Source: Haloarcula litorea
GTDB taxonomy: Archaea; Halobacteriota; Halobacteria; Halobacteriales; Haloarculaceae
Direction: 5' to 3'
Assembly: GCF_029338195.1 (NCBI RefSeq)
Contig: NZ_CP119779.1
Location: forward strand, 3,224,001-3,288,000
Length of the DNA: 64,000 bases
Positions 43,948 to 52,436 of the stretch are shown here, in pieces (the stretch's first letter is position 1; each line of letters opens with the position of its first letter). The notes beneath the pieces are model-generated. The model saw nothing but the letters and a program-made list of their open reading frames with translations. It was not told the origin of the DNA and searched no databases. Made by a program: the position numbers and the translations under genes.

Positions 43948-45032
43948 GCACCGAGACCGACGACTCGGGTGCGCTGCGCTCGCTCGTCCCCCCCGAACAG
44001 ATCGACCGCCTGTTCTCGGTCTGTGACGCCCACGGCTGGAAGCTGCTGGCCGCGGGGGCCGTCGTCGGCGCGCTCCCGCCGGTGCTCGGCCTCCAGCAGG
44101 GCTACATCATGACGGTGCTGTCCGAGATGTACCTGTTCGCCGTGCTGGCGCTTTCGTGGGACATCGTCGGCGGACAGACCGGCTACCCCAGCTTCGGGAA
44201 CATGGCCTTCTTCGGCATCGGCGCGTACACCTCGGGCATCCTGTTCAAGGACTTCGCCGTCGCCTTCCCGGTCGCGTTCCTCGTGGCCGGCGTCGTCGCG
44301 ACGGTGTTCGCCCTGTTCATCGGCGCGATCGTGCTCCGACTGCGGGGCCACTACTTCGCCATCGCGACGCTCGGCGTCCTGCTGGCGGCCCAGCAGGTGT
44401 CCCGGAACCTCGACATCACCGGCGGCGCGAGCGGGAAGATCCTGCTGAACGGACCCGACGGAGCGGTGTTCTACTACCTGTTCCTCGGGTTGCTCGTCGT
44501 CGAGGCCGCGGTCGTCTACTACCTCTCGGACACCCGCTTCGGGTTCGTCCTCAACGCCATCCGGGACGACGAGGGGAAGGCGACCGCGATGGGGTTCAAC
44601 ACGACCTACTACAAGACCGCCGCGTGGGGCATCGCGGCGCTGTTCACCGGCTTCGCCGGCGGCGCGTACAGCCTGTTCAACACGTTCATCAACCCACAGA
44701 CGGCCTACAACGGCGCGTGGAACGTCGAGCTCATCGCGATGGCGCTGCTGGGCGGCTCCGGCACCGTCGCCGGTCCCATCATCGGCGCGTTCGGCCTCCA
44801 CACGATCATCGAACTCGTGGAGTCCCACGCCGTCGGCTGGCAGCTCGTCCTACTCGGGCTGTCGGTCATCGTGACCGTCATCGCTATCCCCGAAGGCGTC
44901 GTCGGGTCGCTCCGGGAGTACGCCAGTCAGATGGAGTACTACAAGCGCGGCGGGATGGCCGCGACCGACGACACCGCCGAAGACGGGGACCAGCCGGACG
45001 ACGCCCCGCCCGCGGGAGGTGACTCGGCGTGA
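43944..45032 (+). CDS. livM: ABC transporter permease, LivM type
   Basis: A 362-residue permease. The N-terminal extension is acidic; about nine helices follow, with the LivM signatures GQTGYPSFGNMAFFGIGAYT and the coupling loop AIRDDEGKATAMGFNTTYYK. The C-terminal tail (about 30 residues) is acidic and Pro/Gly-rich. It forms the second half of the channel. The start and stop overlap the neighbouring genes by four bases each, showing coupled translation. Confidence 0.95.
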   Translation: MSTETDDSGALRSLVPPEQIDRLFSVCDAHGWKLLAAGAVVGALPPVLGLQQGYIMTVLSEMYLFAVLALSWDIVGGQTGYPSFGNMAFFGIGAYTSGILFKDFAVAFPVAFLVAGVVATVFALFIGAIVLRLRGHYFAIATLGVLLAAQQVSRNLDITGGASGKILLNGPDGAVFYYLFLGLLVVEAAVVYYLSDTRFGFVLNAIRDDEGKATAMGFNTTYYKTAAWGIAALFTGFAGGAYSLFNTFINPQTAYNGAWNVELIAMALLGGSGTVAGPIIGAFGLHTIIELVESHAVGWQLVLLGLSVIVTVIAIPEGVVGSLREYASQMEYYKRGGMAATDDTAEDGDQPDDAPPAGGDSA

Positions 45033-45814
45033 GCCAGGCGACCGACGCGCCGGCGACCGACCCCGGGAACGACCGTGCGGTCCTCCGGACCGACGGCGTC
45101 ACCAAGCGCTTCGGCGGGCTCACGGCCGTCGACGACGTGGACGTCGAGGTCAACGAGGGGGAGATCGTCGGTCTCATCGGTCCCAACGGGGCCGGCAAGT
45201 CGACGCTGTTCAACTGCGTCACGGGGACCCTCGACGCCGACGAGGGGAGCGTCTACCTCCAGGGCGAGGACGTCACCGACTGGCCCGAGTACAAGATCGC
45301 TCGGGCCGGCCTCGGGCGGATGTTCCAGGAGACCCGCATCTTCGGGGATATGTCGGTCCAGAAGAATCTCCTGCTGGCCGCCCAGGAGGGCGGCGAAGAC
45401 GTGAGCGACCTGCTGCGTCGACCCGACGACGAGCTGTTGGGCCGCGCACAGGAACTGCTCGAGTACGTCGACCTCGGCGGCCTCGCGGAGGTGCGGGCCG
45501 GCCGCCTGAGCTTCGGCCAGCAGAAGCTCATCGAGTTCGCGATGGCGCTGATGGCCGAGCCGGAGGTGCTGCTGATGGACGAACCGGCCGGCGGCATCAA
45601 CCCCTCGATGATCGAGAACCTCATCGAGTACATCCGCACGGCCAACGCCGACGAGGAGGCGACCATCTTCCTCATCGAACACAACATGGACTTCGTGATG
45701 GAGATCGCCGACCGCATCTACGTGCTGGCCCACGGCGAGCGCATCGCCGAGGGGCCGCCCGAACAGATCCAGAACGACCAGCGCGTGCTCGACGCGTACC
45801 TCGGGAGGGAGTGA
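45029..45814 (+). CDS. livG: ABC transporter ATPase, LivG type
   Basis: A 261-residue ATPase. Walker A is GPNGAGKSTLFN, the Q-loop region includes RMFQETRIFGDMSVQKNLLL, the signature is LSFGQQKLIEFAMAL (FGQ in place of SGG), and Walker B is VLLMDEPAGGINP; the H-loop is IEHNMDFVM. It powers the LivHM channel together with LivF. The GTG start overlaps the livM stop. Confidence 0.96.
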   Translation: MSQATDAPATDPGNDRAVLRTDGVTKRFGGLTAVDDVDVEVNEGEIVGLIGPNGAGKSTLFNCVTGTLDADEGSVYLQGEDVTDWPEYKIARAGLGRMFQETRIFGDMSVQKNLLLAAQEGGEDVSDLLRRPDDELLGRAQELLEYVDLGGLAEVRAGRLSFGQQKLIEFAMALMAEPEVLLMDEPAGGINPSMIENLIEYIRTANADEEATIFLIEHNMDFVMEIADRIYVLAHGERIAEGPPEQIQNDQRVLDAYLGRE

Positions 45815-45815
45815 G

Positions 45816-46562
45816 ATGGCCACGACAGACTCCGACACGACCACGACCGACGACACCGTCCTCTCGATGGAGAACGTCACCGCGGGGTACGGCAACACGA
45901 CCGTCCTCCACGACGTCAACGTCGCCATCGAGGACGGACAGATCGCCTGCCTCATCGGCCCGAACGGCTCGGGGAAGTCCACGCTGATGAAGAGCATCTA
46001 CGGCTTCGCGGACGTGAAGGCCGGCAGCGTCCACTTCCGCGGCCAGGAGATCACCGGACGCTCTCCCCAGGCCAACCTCAAGAACGGGATCAGCTACGTC
46101 CTGCAGGACGCCAGCGTCTTCCCGAACACGAGCGTCCACGAGAACACGCTGATGGGCGGGTACGTCTTCGAGGACGACGAGAAGGCCGCCCAGCGTGCGG
46201 AGGTGCTGTACGACGAGTTCCCGATCCTGGGCGACATCCGTCAGCAGGACGCCGGGACGCTCTCGGGCGGTCAGCGCCGGCTTCTGGAGCTGGCGCGCGC
46301 GCTGATGGTCGACCCCGACGTGATGCTGCTCGACGAGCCCTCGATCGGGCTCGAACCGCGGTTCATCGACGACGTCTTCGAGCGCATCGAGCAGCTCAAC
46401 GACCTCGGGACGACGATCCTGCTGGTCGAACAGAACGCCGAGAAGGGCCTGTCCGTGGCCGACCGCGGCTTCGTGCTGGCCAGCGGCGAGATCAAGTTCA
46501 CCGGCACCGGCACCGAGCTGCTCAACGACGAGCAGGTCGGCCGGCTCTACCTGGGTGGCTGA
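45816..46562 (+). CDS. livF: ABC transporter ATPase, LivF type
   Basis: A 248-residue ATPase: Walker A GPNGSGKSTLMKS, Q-loop YVLQDASVFPN, signature LSGGQRRLLELARALM, Walker B VMLLDEPSIGLEP, H-loop VEQNAEKGL. The first 20 residues are a Thr/Asp-rich acidic extension. It starts one base after the livG stop and completes the importer. Confidence 0.96.
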   Translation: MATTDSDTTTTDDTVLSMENVTAGYGNTTVLHDVNVAIEDGQIACLIGPNGSGKSTLMKSIYGFADVKAGSVHFRGQEITGRSPQANLKNGISYVLQDASVFPNTSVHENTLMGGYVFEDDEKAAQRAEVLYDEFPILGDIRQQDAGTLSGGQRRLLELARALMVDPDVMLLDEPSIGLEPRFIDDVFERIEQLNDLGTTILLVEQNAEKGLSVADRGFVLASGEIKFTGTGTELLNDEQVGRLYLGG

Positions 46563-46563
46563 G

Positions 46564-46977
46564 ATGTACCGCGTACTCGTTCCGGTCGACTCCGATCCGG
46601 ACCGCGCCCGCGGACAGGCGGCCTTCGTGGCCGAACTCCCGACCGCCGCCGACAACGTCGCGGCCGTCGTCACCCACGCGCTCACCGAGGAAGAGATCGA
46701 CGCCCCGGACGAACTCCGGACCGTCGAGCGCGTCGAGACGGTCAAGCTCGTCCGGGACTACCTCGCCGAGCGCGGCGTCGACGTCGAACTCGCCGAGGGC
46801 CGCCAGCCGCCAGCCGACGGCATCCTCGAACTCGCCGACGAGTTCGGGGTCGACCACGTCGCGATGGGGTCGCGCAAGCGCTCCCCGACCGGCAAGGTGG
46901 TCTTCGGCAGCGTCGCACAGGAGGTGATGCTCCAGGCGGACGTCCCCGTGACCGTCGTCGGCGCGCGCGAGGAGTGA
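46564..46977 (+). CDS. Universal stress protein family, last gene of the liv operon
   Basis: A 137-residue USP domain starting MYRVLVPVDSDPDRARGQAA, with the C-terminal nucleotide site MGSRKRSPTGKVVFGSVAQE. The ATG is one base after the livF stop, so it is transcribed with the transporter. USP domains often sit beside transporters and may gate or sense them through ATP binding; that role here is inferred from position. Confidence 0.88.
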   Translation: MYRVLVPVDSDPDRARGQAAFVAELPTAADNVAAVVTHALTEEEIDAPDELRTVERVETVKLVRDYLAERGVDVELAEGRQPPADGILELADEFGVDHVAMGSRKRSPTGKVVFGSVAQEVMLQADVPVTVVGAREE

Positions 46978-47105
46978 GAACGGCTCTCCCGGCCGTCGGG
47001 ATTCGCAATCCTTATTGCGGTTATCGGTACTACGAAGAACTGCAAGTGGCACACGACCGACGTGCTGTCGTCACGTGAGTCTGGTCGCGTGTGCTCGCTT
47101 TCGGT

Positions 47106-47180
47106 GCCGGTGTAGCTCAGACTGGCTAGAGCGAATCCTTCGTAAGGATTAGGCCGAGGGTTCAAATCCCTCCACCGGCT
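47106..47180 (+). tRNA. tRNA-Thr (anticodon CGT)
   Basis: A cloverleaf of 75 bases: acceptor GCCGGTG paired with CACCGGC, D arm GCTC/GAGC, anticodon stem AATCC/GGATT with loop TTCGTAA giving CGT, and T arm GAGGG-TTCAAAT-CCCTC. The discriminator is T, as in archaeal tRNA-Thr, and no CCA is encoded. A TATA-like AT-rich stretch (CCTTATTGCGG) at about 47009-47019 is too far upstream to be certain. A degenerate copy of the 3' end follows 111 bases downstream. Confidence 0.95.
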
Positions 47181-47268
47181 TTCTGCTGCGAACGGTTCGT
47201 GAGCAGCGAACGCCACGACGAGGGATTTGACGCACGGAACGAGAGAGCGAAGCGACCGAAGTTCCGGC

Positions 47269-47292
47269 GGTTCAAACGCTCTCCACCGGCTT
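47269..47292 (+). repeat. Degenerate copy of the tRNA-Thr 3' end
   Basis: The sequence reads GGTTCAAA, seven other bases, then CACCGGCTT, resembling the T loop, T stem and acceptor 3' strand of tRNA-Thr at 47159-47182, including two bases beyond the tRNA. The preceding AGAGCGAA also matches the tRNA. It lies in the 388-base stretch between tRNA-Thr and the next gene, in which I see nothing else. It is probably a scar of an integration or a duplication. Confidence 0.5.
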
Positions 47293-47568
47293 GTTCCGCC
47301 GCCCACGAACTCGCGGGTGGCGACGCTGCAGTGTGGCGGGTCCGGATCTGTCCCCACCGACGACGAGGGTTCGAAGCAGGTACCCGTCAGAATCGGGCGG
47401 GCGTACTCGCCGTTAGTTCGTCTGTACCGGCCGAATATAGCGCTCGTAACTAAGTCCGGGTCCGGCAGACGGCCCGTATGCGGACCGGTTGGACCGTCGT
47501 CGGGGTGTCGGAGCCGTGATCGGGAGTCGAGTCCACCGCGGTCCGAGCTGTGGAGGTGTGAGAGCGCC

Positions 47569-48330
47569 GTGAGCCTGCTCGTCGGTGGTCGACCGCTCGC
47601 GGTGGGTCTCGTCGAATTCCTCCAGCCGTACGCTTCGTACCTCCTCCCCGGTATCTTCGTGGGGTTCCTGGCCGCGGCGGCCGTCGCGGTGGCGCTGTCC
47701 GACCGCTTCCACGCCCGGACGGTGTTCGTCGCGGGCTTCTTCCTCGCGTTGCTCGCTGTCAACTTCGTCGTCCCGACGGCTCCGTACCCGTTGGTCTCGT
47801 GGGCGCACTTCGCCGAGCCGACGGCGGAGACCGAGACGTACCGGGAGTTCCGGGTCGTCGACGAGTCGGGCCACGAGCTCAAGATGCACGGGCGGATGAC
47901 CCTCGCCTTCGAGGGCGTGTCGATGAACTCGCTCCGGCGGAGTATGCTCACCGAGTACGACCGGGAACGGAACGAGGCGGTGGCGCGGTACCTGTTGCTT
48001 CGCGCCCGCGAGTACCGCGACCGGGTCGGTGAGCGGGGACTCCTCTACCGGCTCCGGTACCCCAACCACGGATTGACCGCCGTCTGGACGGAGGGGACCC
48101 TCGAACGGTACGACGCGTTCGTCGGCATCCGGATCTACGAGATGACGTTCGTCACGTCCGCCGACGGCACCGAGGTCGTCGAGTACGAGGAGGAACTGGT
48201 CTTCGAGTCGTTCCCCCTCGGCGGGCGGACGAGCGTCCCGGCCCAGCCCAGCGCGATGCCGACCCGGGAGATGAATCGGACCGTCCTCGATGCGGGGGCG
48301 AACGGAACCGTCCGGGAGGGGAGCGGCTGA
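47569..48330 (+). CDS. Membrane protein of unknown function paired with the HTTM protein
   Basis: A 253-residue protein with two N-terminal hydrophobic segments (about residues 20-42 and 50-70) and a large outside domain: TYREFRVVDESGHELKMHGR, LRARYR-like helices and a strand ending VVEYEEELVFESFPLGG. The GTG at 47569 is chosen because GGAGGTG lies at 47552-47558 and the frame upstream overlaps tRNA-derived sequence. Its stop overlaps the ATG of the HTTM gene by one base, so the two products probably work together. I do not recognise the family with certainty. Confidence 0.72.
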   Translation: MSLLVGGRPLAVGLVEFLQPYASYLLPGIFVGFLAAAAVAVALSDRFHARTVFVAGFFLALLAVNFVVPTAPYPLVSWAHFAEPTAETETYREFRVVDESGHELKMHGRMTLAFEGVSMNSLRRSMLTEYDRERNEAVARYLLLRAREYRDRVGERGLLYRLRYPNHGLTAVWTEGTLERYDAFVGIRIYEMTFVTSADGTEVVEYEEELVFESFPLGGRTSVPAQPSAMPTREMNRTVLDAGANGTVREGSG

Positions 48331-49574
48331 TGTTCGTCAACTACGTCGCCGACGACGAGCGCTCGTCGCCGATCAACTACGCGGCCGCCCGTCTCGTGCT
48401 CGCGGTCTGGCTCGTCTGGAAGACGGTCTGGTACGACTGGCCGCGGCACGTCAGCGTCCCCTTCCGGGCGATGGCCGGCGAGAGCTACGCCTGGGCGCTT
48501 CCGGTCGGGGCACCGTGGCTCCTGACGGTCGAGCAGTGGCTCCTCGTCGGCCTGTTGCTGCTGTTCGCCGTCGGCTACCGGACCCGGGCGACCGGGTTCG
48601 CGAGTGCGGCACTGCTGGCACATCTGGGTGTCGTCCGAGCCACCCTCAACAACAGCGGCGAGACCAAGAGCCTGTTTCTGGGTTCGTTCGTCCTGCTGTT
48701 CTTCGCGCTGTACGCCGACGACGACGCGCTCTCTGTCGACGGACTCAGGCGAACCGCCGACTGGTCGATCGAGACGCTCGTCGAGCGACTGAAGTCAGAC
48801 GCCGGCGGCCGGTACCGGCTGCGCGGGCTGACGTACTCGCTCCTCCTGCTGGCGGTCCTCTTTTTCAGCACGGCGGTGAGCAAGGTCGTCGCCGGCGACG
48901 GCCTCGGGTTCGTCGCGCCGGACAACCTCACGCGCCTCGTGCTGGTTCGCTCGTACGTCTACCCGTGGTACGACGCACAGCTGCTCCTCGTGGAGTATCC
49001 GGTCCTCGGAACTCTCGGCGGCGTCGGGACGCTCGTCGTCGAGATGGGGTTGCTCGTCGCCGTCCTGCTCGGGATCACCGTCACACCGGTCGTGTTCGGG
49101 CTGGCGACGTTCACGCTCTCGAACGTCGTCCTGCTCGGGATCTTCTTCGTAGACAACCTCTTTCTCCTGGCGCTGTTCACCGCCTTCGACCGGGTCCACG
49201 CTCGGCTGGCGCTCGACCGTGACCTCGACCTCGTGTTCGACGAGCGTTGTCGGTTCTGTGTGCGGGCGCTGTACCCGTTCAAGCTCGTCGACGTCGCGGG
49301 GTCGGTCACGTTCTACTCCCAGTCCGACGTCCCGGCCCGGTACGGCGATCGCGAGGACGTGGACTTCGGCACTGCGATGTACGTCTTCGACGACGGGACG
49401 GCACACGAGGGATACGACGCGTTCCGGGAACTCTGCCGGCAGTACCGAACCTTCCTCCCGTTGGTCGGGGTGATGGGACTGCCGCCGGTCCGCGCCGTCG
49501 GTCGGCGCATCTATCGCTACGTCGCGGCCAACCGGAGCCGGCACTTCACCTGTGACCCCGACAGCGCGGGCTGA
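48330..49574 (+). CDS. HTTM-type membrane protein fused to a DCC (DUF393) thiol domain
   Basis: A 414-residue protein. Residues 15-290 form about eight helices in the pattern of HTTM proteins (relatives of vitamin K-dependent carboxylase): AARLVLAVWLVWKTVWYDW, then LLAHLGVVRATLNNSGETKS (ending before Leu). Residues 300-400 form a DCC-family thioredoxin-like domain with DLVFDERCRFCVRALYPFK, the C-x-x-C site, and RHFTCD near the end. The fusion suggests membrane-coupled thiol or quinone redox chemistry. It is coupled to the preceding membrane protein gene (TGATG overlap). Confidence 0.85.
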   Translation: MFVNYVADDERSSPINYAAARLVLAVWLVWKTVWYDWPRHVSVPFRAMAGESYAWALPVGAPWLLTVEQWLLVGLLLLFAVGYRTRATGFASAALLAHLGVVRATLNNSGETKSLFLGSFVLLFFALYADDDALSVDGLRRTADWSIETLVERLKSDAGGRYRLRGLTYSLLLLAVLFFSTAVSKVVAGDGLGFVAPDNLTRLVLVRSYVYPWYDAQLLLVEYPVLGTLGGVGTLVVEMGLLVAVLLGITVTPVVFGLATFTLSNVVLLGIFFVDNLFLLALFTAFDRVHARLALDRDLDLVFDERCRFCVRALYPFKLVDVAGSVTFYSQSDVPARYGDREDVDFGTAMYVFDDGTAHEGYDAFRELCRQYRTFLPLVGVMGLPPVRAVGRRIYRYVAANRSRHFTCDPDSAG

Positions 49575-49690
49575 TCGGTAGGGGGCTGTGGATCGACACG
49601 CCGATTGGCGGGTCCCGAACCCCGCTATGTTTAAATTACCCTCGCAAGTGAGGCAGTAGAGCGACCGTCCCGGGCCACGAGACGACGAGT

Positions 49691-49993
49691 ATGAGCTACC
49701 GCAACGCCTGGCACCGCGACGGCGACGAGAGGGTGGTCTGTATCGCCTGCGGGGACGAGGTGGACCGGGACGACGCCCGCGAGTACGACAAGCACGGCGA
49801 CCGCTGGGACCGCGGCGAGAAGTCCTTCGAGTACCTCTGCAAGCCCTGCGACGGGGACCGGTCCCACGCCCCCCGACGGGGACTGGAGGAGCGACTCGTC
49901 GAGGCGGGAGCGGGCGAGACCGACCGCGAGACGTTCCTCGGGCGGTACACCGCCCTCGTGAGCGACGAGGAGCGGGCCGAGCGACGGGGCTGA
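49691..49993 (+). CDS. Small zinc-finger protein (DUF7562-like)
   Basis: A 100-residue protein starting MSYRNAWHRDGDERVVCIAC with two Cys pairs (CIACGDE at about residue 17 and CKPCDGD at about residue 50) and a charged helical C-terminus. It should bind one zinc. It resembles small haloarchaeal zinc-finger proteins of unknown role. A strong TATA box TTTAAATT at 49630-49637 predicts a leader of about 35 bases. Confidence 0.78.
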   Translation: MSYRNAWHRDGDERVVCIACGDEVDRDDAREYDKHGDRWDRGEKSFEYLCKPCDGDRSHAPRRGLEERLVEAGAGETDRETFLGRYTALVSDEERAERRG

Positions 49994-50007
49994 TCCGCGC
50001 GGCGGCG

Positions 50008-51048
50008 CTACGGCGTGATGACCGCCCGGCCGTCGATCTCGCCGTGTTCCAGCTTCTCTGCCACCTCGTTGACGGCGTCGAGGTCGTAGCGGCTGGTGTG
50101 GAGGTCGACGTCCCCGCGGTCGACCAGTGCGACCAGCTCCTGCAGTTCGGTGTACTGGCCGACGATGTTACCCCGGAAGGAGAACTCGCCGTTGACCAGC
50201 GCCTGTGCCGGTTCGTGGACGTGGCCGCCGTAGCCGATGATGTGGTGGTCGCCGCCGGCCGCACAGAGATCCGGCGCGAGCTCGGTCGTCTCGTCGGCAC
50301 CGACGAAGTCCAGGACCTGTGCCGCACCGACGCCGTCCGTGATGTCGTCGACCTCGCTCGGGACGTCCTCGCTGGTCGGGTCGAGCGTGTAGTGAGCGCC
50401 GAAGCGGTCGGCGAGGTCGCGGGCGGACGCCTTGACGTCGACGGCGACGATGTCGGCGGCGCTCATCGCGTCGACACACTGGAGGCCGATGTGGCCGAGG
50501 CCGCCGATACCGATGACGACGCAGGCGTCCCCGGGGTCGAGGTCGGCGACGGCCTTCTTCGCGGCGTGGTAGGCCGTGATGCCGGCGTCGGCGTGGGGCG
50601 CGATGTCGGTCGGGTCGACGCCGTCGGGCAGCGGGATCACCGACCGCTCGTCGGTGAGCAGCTGGTCGGCGAAGCCGCCGTCCGTCGTCAGGCCGTTGAA
50701 CGCCTGGTTCTCGCAGTACATCGTCTCGCCCTGCCGGCAGGGCCGACAGGTCCCGCAAGTCTGGACCGGGTGACAGATCACCTGGTCGCCCTCGTCGACG
50801 ATCCCGACTTCCTCGCCCACTTCGACGACCGTGCCCGCGTTCTCGTGGCCGAGTGTCAGCGGGAGCGGCTGCTCGACGTACTGCTCCCACATCCCCTCGA
50901 TGATGTGGTTGTCAGTCTGACACCAGCCCGCGCCCTCGACCTCGACGACGACGCCGCTGCTGTCTGTCACCTGTGGTGCGTCGACCTCGTCGATCGAGAG
51001 CCCGTTCGCCATATCGTCCGTGTACTCGTGGAGTCTTGCTGCCTGCAT
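50008..51048 (-). CDS. Zinc-dependent alcohol dehydrogenase
   Basis: A 346-residue medium-chain dehydrogenase. Catalytic zinc ligands are in GWCQTDNH and GHENAGTV; the structural zinc lobe is CGTCRPCRQGETMYC; the NAD(P) fold has VIGIGGLGHIGLQ followed by an acidic end VAVDV, suggesting NAD. It should interconvert alcohols and aldehydes. The ATG at 51048 (MQAARLHEY) is the usual N-terminus; an upstream ATG at 51072 would add eight residues. It converges on the zinc-finger gene with 14 bases between stops. Confidence 0.94.
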   Translation of the reverse strand: MQAARLHEYTDDMANGLSIDEVDAPQVTDSSGVVVEVEGAGWCQTDNHIIEGMWEQYVEQPLPLTLGHENAGTVVEVGEEVGIVDEGDQVICHPVQTCGTCRPCRQGETMYCENQAFNGLTTDGGFADQLLTDERSVIPLPDGVDPTDIAPHADAGITAYHAAKKAVADLDPGDACVVIGIGGLGHIGLQCVDAMSAADIVAVDVKASARDLADRFGAHYTLDPTSEDVPSEVDDITDGVGAAQVLDFVGADETTELAPDLCAAGGDHHIIGYGGHVHEPAQALVNGEFSFRGNIVGQYTELQELVALVDRGDVDLHTSRYDLDAVNEVAEKLEHGEIDGRAVITP

Positions 51049-51117
51049 CGGCCCTGAGTACGTGTCACACACTCAAAAGTACTCGTCCGGGCGTCGAGTC
51101 CGACTACCACGACCCGG

Positions 51118-51363
51118 CTACCGATGTGTCAACAACAGGAGCTCGTCGTCGGTGCGGACCAGACAGAACGGCCCGCCGGGGTCGCCGAACGTGTTCGCTC
51201 GCTTCTCCGTGACGAACAGGCGCTCGAAGGCCTCGCCACAGGCCGGGCAGGCGAACCCGTCCCTGTTGGCCAGCGTCGTCGTCTCCCGGTCCTGGGTCAG
51301 GAGCTTCAGCCCGTGACGGTAGTCGTGGACGTCGAAGCCGTCGCTGACGTCGAGCCGCTCCAT
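51118..51363 (-). CDS. Small Cys-pair protein (DUF7385-like)
   Basis: An 81-residue protein starting [20 protein letters not shown], with one Cys pair in [15 protein letters not shown] and a third Cys in [13 protein letters not shown]. It resembles a conserved haloarchaeal family (DUF7385) sometimes labelled flagella cluster protein. It is probably zinc- or partner-binding. It lies between the dehydrogenase and the oxidase subunit, on the same strand as both. Confidence 0.75.
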   Translation of the reverse strand: MERLDVSDGFDVHDYRHGLKLLTQDRETTTLANRDGFACPACGEAFERLFVTEKRANTFGDPGGPFCLVRTDDELLLLTHR

Positions 51364-51401
51364 ATCCGGGGCAGTGGCGCGGGGAAGTTAGGGGTTCGCG
51401 T

Positions 51402-52268
51402 TCAGGCGAACAGGTTCGCGCCGATGTAGAGGACGACAACGAGGAACACCCACACCACGTCGACGAAGTGCCAGTACATCGACGCCGTCGAGACGGAGGT
51501 GTGGCGCTCGGGCGAGTACTGGCCGTAGTAGGCCCGCGCGAAGACGATGCCCAACAGCACCGCGCCCATCGTGACGTGGAGCCCGTGGAGACCGGTCAGG
51601 CCGTAGAACGCGGAGGCGTAAGCGCCGCCGGTGATGGTGAAGCCCTTGTGGACGATGAACTCGTAGTACTCGTACACCTGGCCGCCGATGAAGACGGTGC
51701 CCAGCAGCAGCGTCAGCCCGAGCAGGCGGACGAACCGCGAGCGGTTGCCGTTGATCAACGCGACGTGGCTGTAGTGCAGCGTCACCGAACTGATGATCAG
51801 GATGACCGTGTTGACGATGACCAGCGAGCCGAACACCTCGGGGACGGACGTCTGGGTCCAGACGTCAGTCCCGCGGACGATGAAGTAGTAGACGAAGCCC
51901 GCGCCGAAGGTGGCGAGCTCCGAGCCCAGGAACAGCAACATCGCGAACTTCAGCGTCCGGCCGGAGTGGTGGTCGGTCCCGCGCTCCCAGAAGTTGACGA
52001 CGAAGGCGTGGTACAGCCAGCCGTAGATCCCAAGCAGGAACAGGCCGACGCTCCCGACGGTGGCGACGGCACCGACGGTCGTGCTCACGAGCGCGTTCTC
52101 GCCCAGCGAGAGGACGAACAGTGCCGCGCCGACGTAGATGCCGGAGCCGCCGATGGCGGTGATGAATGGCCACCAGCTCGCCTCGCCGAAGCCGCGGGGC
52201 CAGTCCTCCGTCGCCGGGAGGTGGTGGTCCCCGTGGCCGCCGTCGGCGTGTTCCTCGGTCGTGCTCAT
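51402..52268 (-). CDS. coxC: Heme-copper oxidase subunit III
   Basis: A 288-residue protein with seven helices. Subunit III signatures are [31 protein letters not shown] and the C-terminal [15 protein letters not shown] with [17 protein letters not shown]. The His-rich N-terminus ([14 protein letters not shown]) precedes the first helix. It stabilises subunit I of an aa3-type oxidase. No subunits I or II are in the window, so it is encoded apart from them or at a split locus. Confidence 0.95.
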   Translation of the reverse strand: MSTTEEHADGGHGDHHLPATEDWPRGFGEASWWPFITAIGGSGIYVGAALFVLSLGENALVSTTVGAVATVGSVGLFLLGIYGWLYHAFVVNFWERGTDHHSGRTLKFAMLLFLGSELATFGAGFVYYFIVRGTDVWTQTSVPEVFGSLVIVNTVILIISSVTLHYSHVALINGNRSRFVRLLGLTLLLGTVFIGGQVYEYYEFIVHKGFTITGGAYASAFYGLTGLHGLHVTMGAVLLGIVFARAYYGQYSPERHTSVSTASMYWHFVDVVWVFLVVVLYIGANLFA

Positions 52269-52436
52269 ACTCGACCCATAACGAAGCGATCACTAAAAGC
52301 CCATCCAATTCCGTCCGGCGGAACGCAGTTACGTCGTCTCGACGCGAGCGGAGCGGGGGAGCACAGACTCGACCGGTCGGGACGGCAGCCCGCGTCGTCG
52401 CCGGCGGAAGCTATATCCGTGGGCTGTCTCCACTGT

